A DNA stretch of 11,498 bases from Paracoccaceae bacterium (lineage in GTDB: Bacteria; Pseudomonadota; Alphaproteobacteria; Rhodobacterales; Rhodobacteraceae): positions 11,712 to 23,209 of the forward strand of contig JAESQH010000053.1 in NCBI GenBank assembly GCA_016765235.1. Direction: 5' to 3'. The notes under the pieces are model-generated. The model was not told the DNA's origin, ran no database searches, and worked only from the letters and a program-made list of their open reading frames with translations. The position numbers and the translations under genes were made by a program. Each line of letters begins with the position of its first letter. The first letter of the stretch is position 1. Shown in pieces: positions 1 to 6,170 of the stretch.

Positions 1-1
1 C

Positions 2-433
2 ATCCCGTTTGGCGCATGGATTGCCGAGCGTATGGGGTTGCCGATGCAGTATGTGCGCAAAAAGCCGAAAGGCTACGGCAAAAACAGCCAGATTGAGGGC
101 GTCCTAACGGAAGGCCAGCGCGTGCTTCTGGTGGAGGATATGACGACCGATGGTGGCTCCAAAATCAAATTCGTACAAGCCATTCGCGACGCGGGCGGTG
201 TTTGTAACCATACTGCGCTGATTTTCTTTTATGACATCTTCCCCAATACGCGCGAGAATTTGGCAGAACACGGCATCAGGTTACATTATCTTGCTACATG
301 GCATGACGTTTTGGCTGAAGCCAAGGCGGGGAATTATTTTGATGTGAAAACTTTGAATGAGGTCGAAAAGTTCTTCGCCGACCCTTTGGGCTGGTCGCTG
401 GCGCACGGCGGTATTGGGGAAGTTTCGACGTAA
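2..433 (+). CDS. pyrE: Orotate phosphoribosyltransferase, 3' part (5' end outside the window)
   Basis: This enzyme transfers the phosphoribosyl group of PRPP to orotate to give OMP, the fifth step of de novo pyrimidine synthesis in the cytoplasm. The frame is open from the first bases, and 143 codons are visible before TAA, so roughly the first third of a usual protein of about 220 residues is missing. The visible part starts with IPFGAWIAERMGLPMQYVRK, with the lysine-rich KKPKGYGK stretch that contacts PRPP. The type I PRT signature VLLVEDMTTDGGSK follows, with its paired acidic residues (ED) and the glycine-containing phosphate loop. The ATG at position 32 is an internal methionine, not the start. 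No convincing terminator follows, and the next gene lies 181 bp downstream. The family call is firm. Confidence 0.95.
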   Translation: MPFGAWIAERMGLPMQYVRKKPKGYGKNSQIEGVLTEGQRVLLVEDMTTDGGSKIKFVQAIRDAGGVCNHTALIFFYDIFPNTRENLAEHGIRLHYLATWHDVLAEAKAGNYFDVKTLNEVEKFFADPLGWSLAHGGIGEVST

Positions 434-541
434 CGTTCGCGCGGTAATTACGACCCAAACACCCTAAATTTCGTGTAAGATTGGCGACATTTGGCACGCC
501 TAATTTGCATCAAATCGCATTTTTTGATAGACATTAAATAG

Positions 542-559
542 TGGGAAATCAAATTCCCA
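542..559. repeat. Inverted repeat TGGGAA-N6-TTCCCA upstream of the orphan gene
   Basis: Perfect 6-bp arms (542-547 and 554-559) flank a 6-bp AT-rich spacer in the AT-rich leader of the gene at 615. A second, weaker pair, ATCAAA (509-514) and TTTGAT (523-528), lies just upstream. The leader (434-614) holds no gene that I can see. No T tract follows the repeat, so an operator or mRNA leader hairpin is likelier than a terminator. The function is inferred. Confidence 0.35.
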
Positions 560-614
560 ATGTTTCCTCGGGCAGCCTATCGAGCGGTCAACAATGTAAA
601 CGAGGAGATGTGTT

Positions 615-926
615 ATGATGATTGCTAGATGGCAGTTTACTGCAAAATTCGGATATAAAGACAAAGCCATAGAACTGATTAAGGAGTGGGAAACGGAGAT
701 CGGTTCCCAGACCAACATCGACGTTGCCAACAGTCGAATGGCCACAGGTTCGGTTGGTGTTAGCGAAGGTCTTGTCGAAAACGAATTGTACATTGAAGGT
801 CTGGATGATCTACAACAATTCTTTGACAAGATCGCGACTGTGGAGATGCACAAAGATTGGGGGCGTAGTATGGGCGAAGTCATTGTAGACGGCTCAACGC
901 GTTGGGAAGTATTCAGAATCGTCTAA
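615..926 (+). CDS. Small orphan protein, possible dimeric alpha/beta-barrel (ABM-like) fold
   Basis: I do not recognise a named family with certainty. The 103-residue product starts with MMIARWQFTAKFGYKD and continues with an amphipathic helix (KAIELIKEWETEI). A variable loop follows, then a strand ending VENELYIEGLDDLQQFFDKI, and it closes with RWEVFRIV. This strand-helix-strand pattern, with a terminal strand and regularly placed Trp/Phe, resembles small ferredoxin-like dimeric barrels such as antibiotic-biosynthesis-monooxygenase or stress-response A/B barrel proteins. No catalytic residue can be assigned. There is no signal peptide or membrane segment, so it is probably cytoplasmic. GAGGAG at 602-607 sits 7 nt before the ATG and supports this start; the ATG at 618 is the alternative. 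It stands alone, converging on the olsB-like gene, and its leader is more AT-rich than its neighbours. It is a real gene by its ribosome site and codon use; the function is unknown. Confidence 0.75.
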   Translation: MMIARWQFTAKFGYKDKAIELIKEWETEIGSQTNIDVANSRMATGSVGVSEGLVENELYIEGLDDLQQFFDKIATVEMHKDWGRSMGEVIVDGSTRWEVFRIV

Positions 927-968
927 TTTCTAACACTTCAGAACGGCCCGCCAGATACATCAACCGCC

Positions 969-1691
969 CTACCCCGCCATTCGTAACCAGCGTTTGCGGT
1001 TGGCGGGTATATCGCCTATTTCCATTGCGGTGAACACGTGAAGCGTATTTAGCTCGCTGTCCACTACCGCATGATCCGAGACCCAGCCGCCCATCAGTAG
1101 ATAGGTGCGAAGCAAGGGCGGCATGTGTTTTTGTGCGGCCTTGAGGTTGGGTTTGAACAGTTTTAATTTGGCTGCGAAGTGGAAAACTTTAGGGGCTTTG
1201 ATCTTGGGCAGCCAGCGTTTGGGGGCCAGGTATCGATCTTTCAGCAAAGCGAAAGCATCGGTATATTCCTCGGAATTTGTGCCGGAAAAACTGGTGCATC
1301 CGAACAGCAGTTCAACTTCGTTGTCGTCAACAAAACTGGCCATCGCGGACCACGCTATGCGCAGGATGTCGGGGTCGTTACAGTCGGGATCGATGCAGAA
1401 ACGGCCAACCTCGACAATCATGCCCTCAATCGCGTGCAGGCTGGCGAGGTCGTAGAATTGGGCGGAGTAGGACTGGTCGATCTGCGCACCATTGGCGAGG
1501 GGCAGTAGGCGGAACGTGCAGACTAAATGGCCTGTGTTGGATTCCTCGACCAGGATGTGTTTACAGATCGGGTCGAAAGCGTCTGCGTCTGATCCTTCAC
1601 CACCCCCGCGAAAAGCTTTGAACCGCAAGGCTTGGGCGGATATAATATCTGCTTCGGTTTCGGCAAAACGTGCCGCGTAGCGTCCAGCCAT
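969..1691 (-). CDS. OlsB/GlsB-type acyl-ACP:amino-acid N-acyltransferase (GNAT fold)
   Basis: This family transfers a 3-hydroxyacyl group from ACP to the alpha-amino group of an amino acid, giving the lyso form of an aminolipid. Ornithine is the substrate for OlsB, and glutamine for the marine paralogue GlsB. The 240-residue protein shows DAFDPICKHILVEE near residue 38, the central VEVGRFCIDPD (93-103), FGCTSFSG (130-137), and the C-terminal block MPPLLRTYLLMGGWVSDHAV (190-209) with DSELNTLHVF, all typical of the family. GGGAGG (1697-1702 on the complement) lies 5 nt before the ATG. OlsB in this group is usually followed by the O-acyltransferase gene olsA; none is here, the neighbours being the small gene at 615 and msrB. 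The solitary setting near plsX/fabH favours a GlsB-like role. Family membership is clear; the amino-acid substrate is inferred. Confidence 0.85.
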   Translation of the reverse strand: MAGRYAARFAETEADIISAQALRFKAFRGGGEGSDADAFDPICKHILVEESNTGHLVCTFRLLPLANGAQIDQSYSAQFYDLASLHAIEGMIVEVGRFCIDPDCNDPDILRIAWSAMASFVDDNEVELLFGCTSFSGTNSEEYTDAFALLKDRYLAPKRWLPKIKAPKVFHFAAKLKLFKPNLKAAQKHMPPLLRTYLLMGGWVSDHAVVDSELNTLHVFTAMEIGDIPANRKRWLRMAG

Positions 1692-1719
1692 GTATGCCTC
1701 CCGTAATCCTTGGTGCGCC

Positions 1720-1749
1720 TTGAAACCGGTAGGTCACGGTGCATATATT
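1720..1749 (+). promoter_or_regulatory. Sigma-70-type promoter for msrB
   Basis: TTGAAA (1720-1725) and TATATT (1744-1749) are 18 bp apart, each one base off consensus. Transcription would start near 1756, leaving a leader of about 32 nt with the strong Shine-Dalgarno AGAGGGGA (1772-1779) before the msrB ATG at 1789. It lies in the divergent olsB-like/msrB gap. I could not find an equally good promoter facing the other way. Confidence 0.6.
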
Positions 1750-1788
1750 TGAACTAGATTTACGCAATATTAGAGGGGATTAAAAGAC

Positions 1789-2184
1789 ATGTCGGACAAG
1801 ATCACCAAAACAGATGCGGAATGGCGCGCACAATTGTCGCCATTGGCTTACAAAGTCACAAGAAAAGGCGGGACGGAGCGTTCTGGCAGCCATGAGGATT
1901 TTCCGAAATCTGCGGGCATGTTTACTTGTACATGTTGTGGTGCCGATCTGTTTGACGCCGAGACGAAGTTCGAATCGGGCACGGGCTGGCCAAGTTTCTA
2001 TCGGCCTTTAACGCCAGAATCGATTGAGGAACGCGCCGACAATAAGCTGTTCATGAAACGCACCGAAGTGGTTTGTGCCACTTGTGACGCGCATTTGGGG
2101 CATGTGTTTCCAGATGGGCCGCAGCCCACAGGCATGCGGTATTGCCTGAACGGTGTCGCGCTAGACTTCAAACAGAAGGATTAA
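1789..2184 (+). CDS. msrB: Peptide-methionine (R)-S-oxide reductase
   Basis: MsrB reduces the R-epimer of methionine sulfoxide in oxidised proteins, usually with thioredoxin as electron donor. The 131-residue protein is full length for a stand-alone MsrB. Structural zinc is held by C47-x2-C50 and C96-x2-C99. The active site has GTGWPSF (64-70), HLGHVFPDG (102-110) and the catalytic cysteine C119 in RYCLNG. The usual resolving cysteine of the GCGWPSF motif is threonine here (T65), a known variant. An extra cysteine, C49, sits inside the zinc motif. There is no signal peptide, so the protein is cytoplasmic. A strong AGAGGGGA ribosome site and a good promoter precede it. Its TAA overlaps the stop of the convergent lipoprotein gene within TTAA at 2181-2184. 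Confidence 0.96.
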   Translation: MSDKITKTDAEWRAQLSPLAYKVTRKGGTERSGSHEDFPKSAGMFTCTCCGADLFDAETKFESGTGWPSFYRPLTPESIEERADNKLFMKRTEVVCATCDAHLGHVFPDGPQPTGMRYCLNGVALDFKQKD

Positions 2185-2636
2185 AGAAACGATTCAGCGC
2201 TGAAGTTACCGACATTGCCCAGCATTTGCTGCCAGAAGGACAATGAGCGACCACCGGTCGGTGTTTCACCTGTGTTTAGGTCAACAACGATGCCGTTTTC
2301 CAGACCTATAGTGTTCACCGCGGCCACACGGTCTGTGCCGTTGAAGCTGATCGCCAAGATTTGGCGGTCGGTCACGTCAGGCGCAAAGAATGCCAATGTG
2401 CTGACAGTATAGGACACATAGTACCACGAATTGTCCCCCTCAACGCCTTTGGTGGTGGGTTCGCCCAAGCGTTCCAGAACTGATGTTTTGGTATCGGCGC
2501 CAACGGCGAGCGCGGACACGTCCGCCGCGACTGGCAAGTATCCGTGGGTATTAACGATAGGCGCACAACCGCTGGCGATCAGGACGCCTCCGAATGCGGC
2601 AGCTAAAACTGTTCTTTGAAACTTCTTGCCTGCCAT
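2181..2636 (-). CDS. bamE: BamE/SmpA-family outer-membrane lipoprotein
   Basis: BamE is a small lipoprotein of the BAM complex, which inserts beta-barrel proteins into the outer membrane. The 151-residue product has a signal peptide with basic start KKFQR, a hydrophobic core, and a lipobox-like end IASGC with C24 as the lipidated residue. The mature part has the SmpA/OmlA pattern: VGADTKTSVLERLGEPTT, a strand pair around NSWYYVSYTV, then RQILAISFNGTDRVAAV. The tail SFWQQMLGNVGNF is characteristic of alphaproteobacterial members. GAGGG at 2641-2645 (complement) precedes the ATG. It is divergent from the DUF177/rpmF/plsX/fabH operon and convergent with msrB, leaving no room for a terminator. 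The family is secure; a role in BAM follows from homology only. Confidence 0.88.
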   Translation of the reverse strand: MAGKKFQRTVLAAAFGGVLIASGCAPIVNTHGYLPVAADVSALAVGADTKTSVLERLGEPTTKGVEGDNSWYYVSYTVSTLAFFAPDVTDRQILAISFNGTDRVAAVNTIGLENGIVVDLNTGETPTGGRSLSFWQQMLGNVGNFSAESFL

Positions 2637-2682
2637 TTTACCCTCGCGTAAATACCGAATACTCTTGCTCGCACCCTTCGTG

Positions 2683-2698
2683 CGTGGTCTAAACCACG
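2683..2698. repeat. 16-bp palindrome CGTGGT-CTAA-ACCACG in the bamE/DUF177 gap
   Basis: Perfect 6-bp arms (2683-2688 and 2693-2698) surround CTAA. An overlapping second pair, TTCGTG (2677-2682) with CACGAA (2695-2700), allows an alternative fold. The palindrome lies in the 105-bp divergent region, about 20 bp upstream of a TACAAT -10-like box (2719-2724) that has no recognisable -35. A regulator binding here could act on either direction. This is an inferred operator; no regulator family is assigned. Confidence 0.4.
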
Positions 2699-2741
2699 AA
2701 TCTTGGCGCGACTTGCGCTACAATCCCCTTTTCGGCACGAT

Positions 2742-3323
2742 ATGACAATGGCAGAAACGATCAAAAACCAGAACCCCACGCCCGAGTTTTCACGGATACT
2801 TAAAGTCTCGAAGCTGAACAACACGGTGGACTACGAGTTCGAGGAAGTTCCGTCCGAGAATGAGACCACCGTTATGGCCTCGTTGTTTGATGTGGTCTCT
2901 ATTCGAAAAATGCGGTTTTCGGGGCGAATTTCACCTTACGAGGATGCAGGCTGGCTGCTGGAAGGCACGCTTGGGGCCACAGTGTCGCAGAATTGCGTTG
3001 TGACGCTGCAACGCGTTCGTACACGCATTGAGCTGGATGTGCGGCGGATATTCACGCCAATGGCGGCGCCGGACGATAACGACATTACGCTGGATGCGTC
3101 ACACAACGATGAATTGGAGCCACTGGGCAAGGAAATTGACATTGGTTTGGTGGCGATGGAGGCGCTCGCACTGGCGATTCCCGAATATCCACGCATTGAG
3201 GGGGCCGAGCTGCCAGAGAGCAATTTTTCACCCCCCGATACGACAGATATCGAAGAGGAAACCCCCAAAGCTTTCGCTGGTCTGGCTGCATTGAAGGAAA
3301 AACTGTCGAATCCTGAAGAATAG
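2742..3323 (+). CDS. yceD: DUF177 (YceD-family) large ribosomal RNA accumulation protein
   Basis: DUF177/YceD proteins are linked to 23S rRNA accumulation and are almost always encoded just upstream of rpmF. From the ATG at 2742 the product has 193 residues. The core reads FSRILKVSKL, then VVSIRKMRFSGRI, then LEGTLGATVSQNCVVTLQRV with the conserved cysteine, and IDIGLVAMEALALAIPEYPR. The typical tail AFAGLAALKEKL closes it. An upstream TTG at 2703 would add 13 residues (MARLALQSPFRHD). I prefer 2742 or 2748, because family members begin about 10-15 residues before the FSR block and the TTG overlaps the likely promoter region. No clear Shine-Dalgarno precedes any of these starts. It is first in the operon, with 150 bp before rpmF. 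Confidence 0.88.
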   Translation: MTMAETIKNQNPTPEFSRILKVSKLNNTVDYEFEEVPSENETTVMASLFDVVSIRKMRFSGRISPYEDAGWLLEGTLGATVSQNCVVTLQRVRTRIELDVRRIFTPMAAPDDNDITLDASHNDELEPLGKEIDIGLVAMEALALAIPEYPRIEGAELPESNFSPPDTTDIEEETPKAFAGLAALKEKLSNPEE

Positions 3324-3328
3324 AAGCA

Positions 3329-3348
3329 GAAAGCCCTTGCGGTTTTTC
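3329..3348 (+). terminator. Weak terminator or attenuator hairpin between DUF177 and rpmF
   Basis: AAAGCC (3330-3335) can pair with GGTTTT (3341-3346) around a 5-nt loop, followed by a short T run and TTTCTAATTT. The stem has only two G-C pairs and one wobble pair, so at most it is a leaky terminator separating the DUF177 message from rpmF. The rest of the 150-bp gap (to 3473) shows no clear promoter; TTGCAT (3400-3405) with a poor -10 is the best I could find. Confidence 0.3.
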
Positions 3349-3473
3349 TAATTTGGAGTATTTATCCGGCTTCGTTTCCTGTTCAGGTTTGCGGCGATCT
3401 TGCATCGGTATTGCAGGACTTGTAGATGCTGAATGTCGGGGGTTTTGCCCCACACTAAAATTAGAGGTCCGTT

Positions 3474-3677
3474 ATGGCTGTTCCTAAGAGTAAGATCACA
3501 CGTATGAAACGTGGCATGCGCCGTTCGCACGATGCACTAATTGCATTCAACCCGAACGAGTGTTCAAACTGTGGCGAGTTGAAACGCCCGCATCACGTAT
3601 GCAGTGCCTGCGGTCACTATGCAGAGCGTGAAGTCGTCGCTATGGTTGAAGAGAACTTCGACGAAGACGCGGCGTAA
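3474..3677 (+). CDS. rpmF: 50S ribosomal protein L32
   Basis: L32 is a small zinc-binding protein of the large ribosomal subunit. The 67-residue product begins MAVPKSKITRMKRGMRRSHD, the hallmark start of bacterial L32, after which the initiator methionine is normally removed. It carries a four-cysteine zinc ribbon, C30-x2-C33 and C43-x2-C46 (ECSNCGELKRPHHVCSACG), so this is the zinc-containing form, not the cysteine-free paralogue some bacteria express under zinc starvation. An acidic tail, EENFDEDAA, follows. The ribosome site AGAGG (3463-3467) lies 6 nt before the ATG. plsX follows after 23 bp, the standard arrangement linking ribosome and membrane-lipid synthesis. Confidence 0.98.
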   Translation: MAVPKSKITRMKRGMRRSHDALIAFNPNECSNCGELKRPHHVCSACGHYAEREVVAMVEENFDEDAA

Positions 3678-3700
3678 GCAACATTTGAGGTTAGTCCGGT

Positions 3701-4798
3701 ATGACGATAGACGCAGACCGGACTGATTTACCCCCCAGCGATTCCGTCATTATTTCGATTGACGCAATGGGTGGTGAAGGTGGCCTAAGCGCCATTATTG
3801 GCGGCATGGAAATGTCGACCGCAATAAATCCAGACATCAAATTCCTCGTTCACGGTGATTCGACCGAGATCAGCGCGCTTTTGGCTAATAAGCTCGCGTT
3901 GGCTGCACGAGTCGAAGTTGTGCATTCCGATAAAGTCATCGCGATGGACGAAAAACCGACGCGCGCCCTGCGCAGTGGTAAAGGTTCAAGCATGTGGAAC
4001 GCTGTGAACAGTGTGAAACAGGGCGAGGCGGCCGTTACCGTGTCTTGTGGCAACACTGGTGCGCTTATGGCGATCTCCATGCTGCAATTGCGCAAGCTGC
4101 CCGGTGTTAAGCGCCCGGCAATCGCGGTTCTGTGGCCGTCGCGCAATCCATCCGGGTTTAACGTAATGCTGGATATGGGCGCTGACATAAAAGCCGACCC
4201 CGAAGATTTGCTGCAATACGCAATCATGGGCGCGAGTTATGCGCGAAACGGGTTGAATATAAAACGCCCGCGCGTTGGGCTGTTGAATATCGGTACGGAA
4301 GACACCAAAGGCCGCGTTGAGCTTCAGGAAGCAGCCGAACTTATCAAGACCGCGCAAGACGGAAGCGATCTGGAATATATCGGTTTTGTCGAGGGCAGCG
4401 ATCTGCCTGCCGACCATGTGGATATCATCGTAACGGACGGATTCACCGGCAATGTTGCGCTTAAAGCGGCCGAAGGCACGGCGCGATTGGTGGGCGAGTT
4501 TATGCGCGAGGCGTTTACGCACTCAATACTGGCGCGGATTTCTGCAGTGCTGGCAATAGGACCATTAAAGCGGTTGAAGAACCGAATTGACCCGCGACGC
4601 AGCAACGGTGGCGTTTTCCTTGGTTTGAACGGAACTGTCATCAAATCGCACGGTGGTTCTGACGAAATTGCGTTTTGTGCAGCCATCAAGCTGGCCAACA
4701 CATTGGCGCAAAACGGATTCACTGAAAAGCTGGCAGCACGGGTTGCATCCGCTGCGGCGGCCAGCAAGAATACAACATCTGAAACAGACGAGGCGTAA
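3701..4798 (+). CDS. plsX: Phosphate acyltransferase PlsX
   Basis: PlsX converts acyl-ACP and phosphate to acyl-phosphate, the acyl donor that PlsY uses in the first step of phospholipid synthesis; it acts at the inner face of the membrane. The 365-residue protein has ISIDAMGGE near residue 19, MDEKPTRALR (82-91) followed by KGSSM, SCGNTGALMA (115-124), GLLNIGTEDTKG (193-204) and VTDGFTGNVALK (244-255), all family signatures. DAMGGEGG replaces the commoner DAMGGDxGP. There is a short N-terminal extension of about 15 residues and a low-complexity Ala/Ser/Thr-rich tail. GAGG (3687-3690) supports the ATG. fabH starts 3 nt after the TAA, with its ribosome site inside the plsX tail, so the two are likely translationally coupled. 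Confidence 0.97.
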   Translation: MTIDADRTDLPPSDSVIISIDAMGGEGGLSAIIGGMEMSTAINPDIKFLVHGDSTEISALLANKLALAARVEVVHSDKVIAMDEKPTRALRSGKGSSMWNAVNSVKQGEAAVTVSCGNTGALMAISMLQLRKLPGVKRPAIAVLWPSRNPSGFNVMLDMGADIKADPEDLLQYAIMGASYARNGLNIKRPRVGLLNIGTEDTKGRVELQEAAELIKTAQDGSDLEYIGFVEGSDLPADHVDIIVTDGFTGNVALKAAEGTARLVGEFMREAFTHSILARISAVLAIGPLKRLKNRIDPRRSNGGVFLGLNGTVIKSHGGSDEIAFCAAIKLANTLAQNGFTEKLAARVASAAAASKNTTSETDEA

Positions 4799-4801
4799 AC
4801 C

Positions 4802-5779
4802 ATGGGCGTGATCCGCGCAGTAGTAAAAGGCTGCGGCCATTATCTTCCTGAAAGGGTTGTGGAAAACGAAGAGTTTACCAAAACGCTTGATACCTCCGAT
4901 GAATGGATTCGCGCGCGCACGGGAATCGAACGCCGGCATTTCGCGGCAGATGATCAGAAGACATCCGATCTGGCATTTGAAGCGGCCAGCATGGCATTGA
5001 AAAACGCTGGCATGACGGGGGCCGACTTGGACGCTATCGTTCTGGCGACGGCGACACCGGATCAGACGTTCCCCTCCACCGCGACTCGGTTACAACATGC
5101 GATTGGAATGACCGGCGGGTTTGCGTTTGACCTTCAGGCAGTTTGCGCCGGTTTCATATATTCGTTGGCCAATGCAACGGCGTTGATCGAATCCGGTCAT
5201 GCCAAAACGGTTATGGTCGTGGGTGCAGAGACATTCTCGCGTATTATCGATTTTACTGATCGTGGCACTTGCGTGTTGTTTGGTGACGGTGCAGGCGCGC
5301 TTATTTTGCAGGCCGAGGAAAGCGATGGCACTAGCGAAGATCGCGGTGTGCTGTCTACGGATTTGAATTCCGACGGTAAATATAACGATTTGCTTTATGT
5401 AGACGGCGGTGTTTCTTCGACCGGAACCACGGGGCTTTTGCGCATGGAGGGGCAGGAAGTTTTCAAACATGCTGTCTCCAAACTAGCCTCTAGCGGCGAG
5501 AAGGCGTTGGCGTTGGCTGGATTAACCGCAAGTGATATCGACTGGATAGTTCCCCATCAGGCCAATTTGCGTATTATCAAGCGCACAGCCAAAAAGATGG
5601 GCGTTTCGATGGATAATGTGGTGGTTACCGTGCAGGATCACGGCAACACTTCGGCGGCTTCGATCCCGTTGGCGCTGTCGGTTGCGGTTGAAAGAGGGCA
5701 GATTAAAAAGGGTGACTTGTTGTTGCTTGAGGCCATTGGCGGCGGCCTCGCATGGGGTGCGGCGGCGGTTCGCTGGTAG
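4802..5779 (+). CDS. fabH: Beta-ketoacyl-ACP synthase III
   Basis: FabH condenses acetyl-CoA with malonyl-ACP to start type II fatty-acid synthesis in the cytoplasm. The 325-residue protein is full length. The thiolase-fold catalytic triad is intact: C115 in LQAVCAGF, H252 in VPHQANLRI, and N282 in HGNTSAAS. Other FabH marks are the start IRAVVKGCGHYLPERVV, TSDEWIRARTGIERRH (31-46) and FGDGAGALIL (160-169), and the end is the conserved GGGLAWGAAAVRW. Its ribosome site GAGG (4790-4793) lies in the end of plsX. The gene is the last of the DUF177-rpmF-plsX-fabH run; a 78-bp gap with its own signals follows before ihfA. Confidence 0.98.
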   Translation: MGVIRAVVKGCGHYLPERVVENEEFTKTLDTSDEWIRARTGIERRHFAADDQKTSDLAFEAASMALKNAGMTGADLDAIVLATATPDQTFPSTATRLQHAIGMTGGFAFDLQAVCAGFIYSLANATALIESGHAKTVMVVGAETFSRIIDFTDRGTCVLFGDGAGALILQAEESDGTSEDRGVLSTDLNSDGKYNDLLYVDGGVSSTGTTGLLRMEGQEVFKHAVSKLASSGEKALALAGLTASDIDWIVPHQANLRIIKRTAKKMGVSMDNVVVTVQDHGNTSAASIPLALSVAVERGQIKKGDLLLLEAIGGGLAWGAAAVRW

Positions 5780-5800
5780 TCACGCTCTAAGTCATTGTTA

Positions 5801-5828
5801 TTGACTCTGAATCTAGAATCCCAATATC
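5801..5828 (+). promoter_or_regulatory. Candidate promoter for ihfA
   Basis: TTGACT (5801-5806) matches five of six -35 bases and is followed after 16 bp by AATATC (5823-5828), a poor -10. TAGAAT (5814-5819) is a better -10 sequence but lacks a -35 at the right distance. An independent promoter for ihfA in the 78-bp gap after fabH is plausible, not certain. Confidence 0.35.
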
Positions 5829-5847
5829 CTAGCGAAAACTTAGGATG
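5825..5847 (+). promoter_or_regulatory. Hairpin covering the ihfA ribosome site
   Basis: ATCCTA (5826-5831) pairs exactly with TAGGAT (5841-5846) around a 9-nt loop, with a wobble pair possible at each end. The 3' arm contains the first half of the Shine-Dalgarno region AGGATGGGA that precedes the ATG at 5858. If transcribed, the hairpin could hide the ribosome site, giving a route to translational control of IHF. The same repeat in DNA could instead be a protein-binding site. Both roles are inferred. Confidence 0.35.
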
Positions 5848-5857
5848 GGAAAGTATT

Positions 5858-6160
5858 ATGAGCGAATCTACTTTGACACGTATGGATTTAAGTGAAGCTG
5901 TGTTCCGCGAAGTCGGATTGTCCCGAAACGAGTCGGCAGATTTGGTTGAATCTGTGCTAGATCACGTTTCGGACGCGCTGGTAGCGGGCGAAAGCGTGAA
6001 AGTTTCTTCTTTCGGGACATTTTCTGTGCGCTCTAAAAGCGAGCGCATTGGGCGCAACCCGAAGACGGGCGAAGAGGTGCCCATTGCACCACGCCGCGTG
6101 CTGACGTTCCGCCCCTCGCACCTGATGAAAGATCGTGTGGACAGCGGCAACAAGAAGTAG
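5858..6160 (+). CDS. ihfA: Integration host factor subunit alpha
   Basis: IhfA pairs with IhfB to bend DNA at specific sites, shaping the nucleoid and assisting transcription, replication and recombination. The ATG at 5858 gives 100 residues, the usual length, starting MSESTLTRMDLSEAVFREVG. Upstream in-frame sequence back to 5795 has no Met start and overlaps the promoter region, so I reject the longer form. The HU/IHF fold is clear: helical N-terminal half (SRNESADLVESVLDHVSDAL), SFGTFSVRSKSERIGRNPKT, then GEEVPIAPRRVLTFRPS. The IGRNPKTGEEVPI arm tip has the proline that intercalates into DNA. A MerR-type gene follows after 10 bp, probably co-transcribed. Confidence 0.97.
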   Translation: MSESTLTRMDLSEAVFREVGLSRNESADLVESVLDHVSDALVAGESVKVSSFGTFSVRSKSERIGRNPKTGEEVPIAPRRVLTFRPSHLMKDRVDSGNKK

Positions 6161-6170
6161 GCTGAAGCCC

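Noticed and set aside
491..510. Sigma-54-like promoter TTGGCACG...TTTGCAT upstream of the orphan gene
   Set aside because: Both halves resemble the -24 and -12 elements, but GG (493-494) and GC (507-508) are 12 bp apart instead of the near-invariant 10.
500..883. Minus-strand open frame of 127 codons opposite the small gene at 615
   Set aside because: It overlaps a gene with a good ribosome site, its translation resembles no protein family, and it has no ribosome site of its own.
2703..2741. TTG start extending the DUF177 protein by 13 residues
   Set aside because: There is no ribosome site, it overlaps the TACAAT box, and family members start closer to the FSR block.
3986..4522. Long minus-strand open frame (178 codons) inside plsX
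   Set aside because: It lies wholly within a conserved gene, and its translation has no recognisable domain; it is a shadow frame.
5795..5857. N-terminal extension of IhfA by 21 residues
   Set aside because: It would need a non-ATG start inside the probable promoter; the ATG at 5858 gives the standard 100-residue protein.
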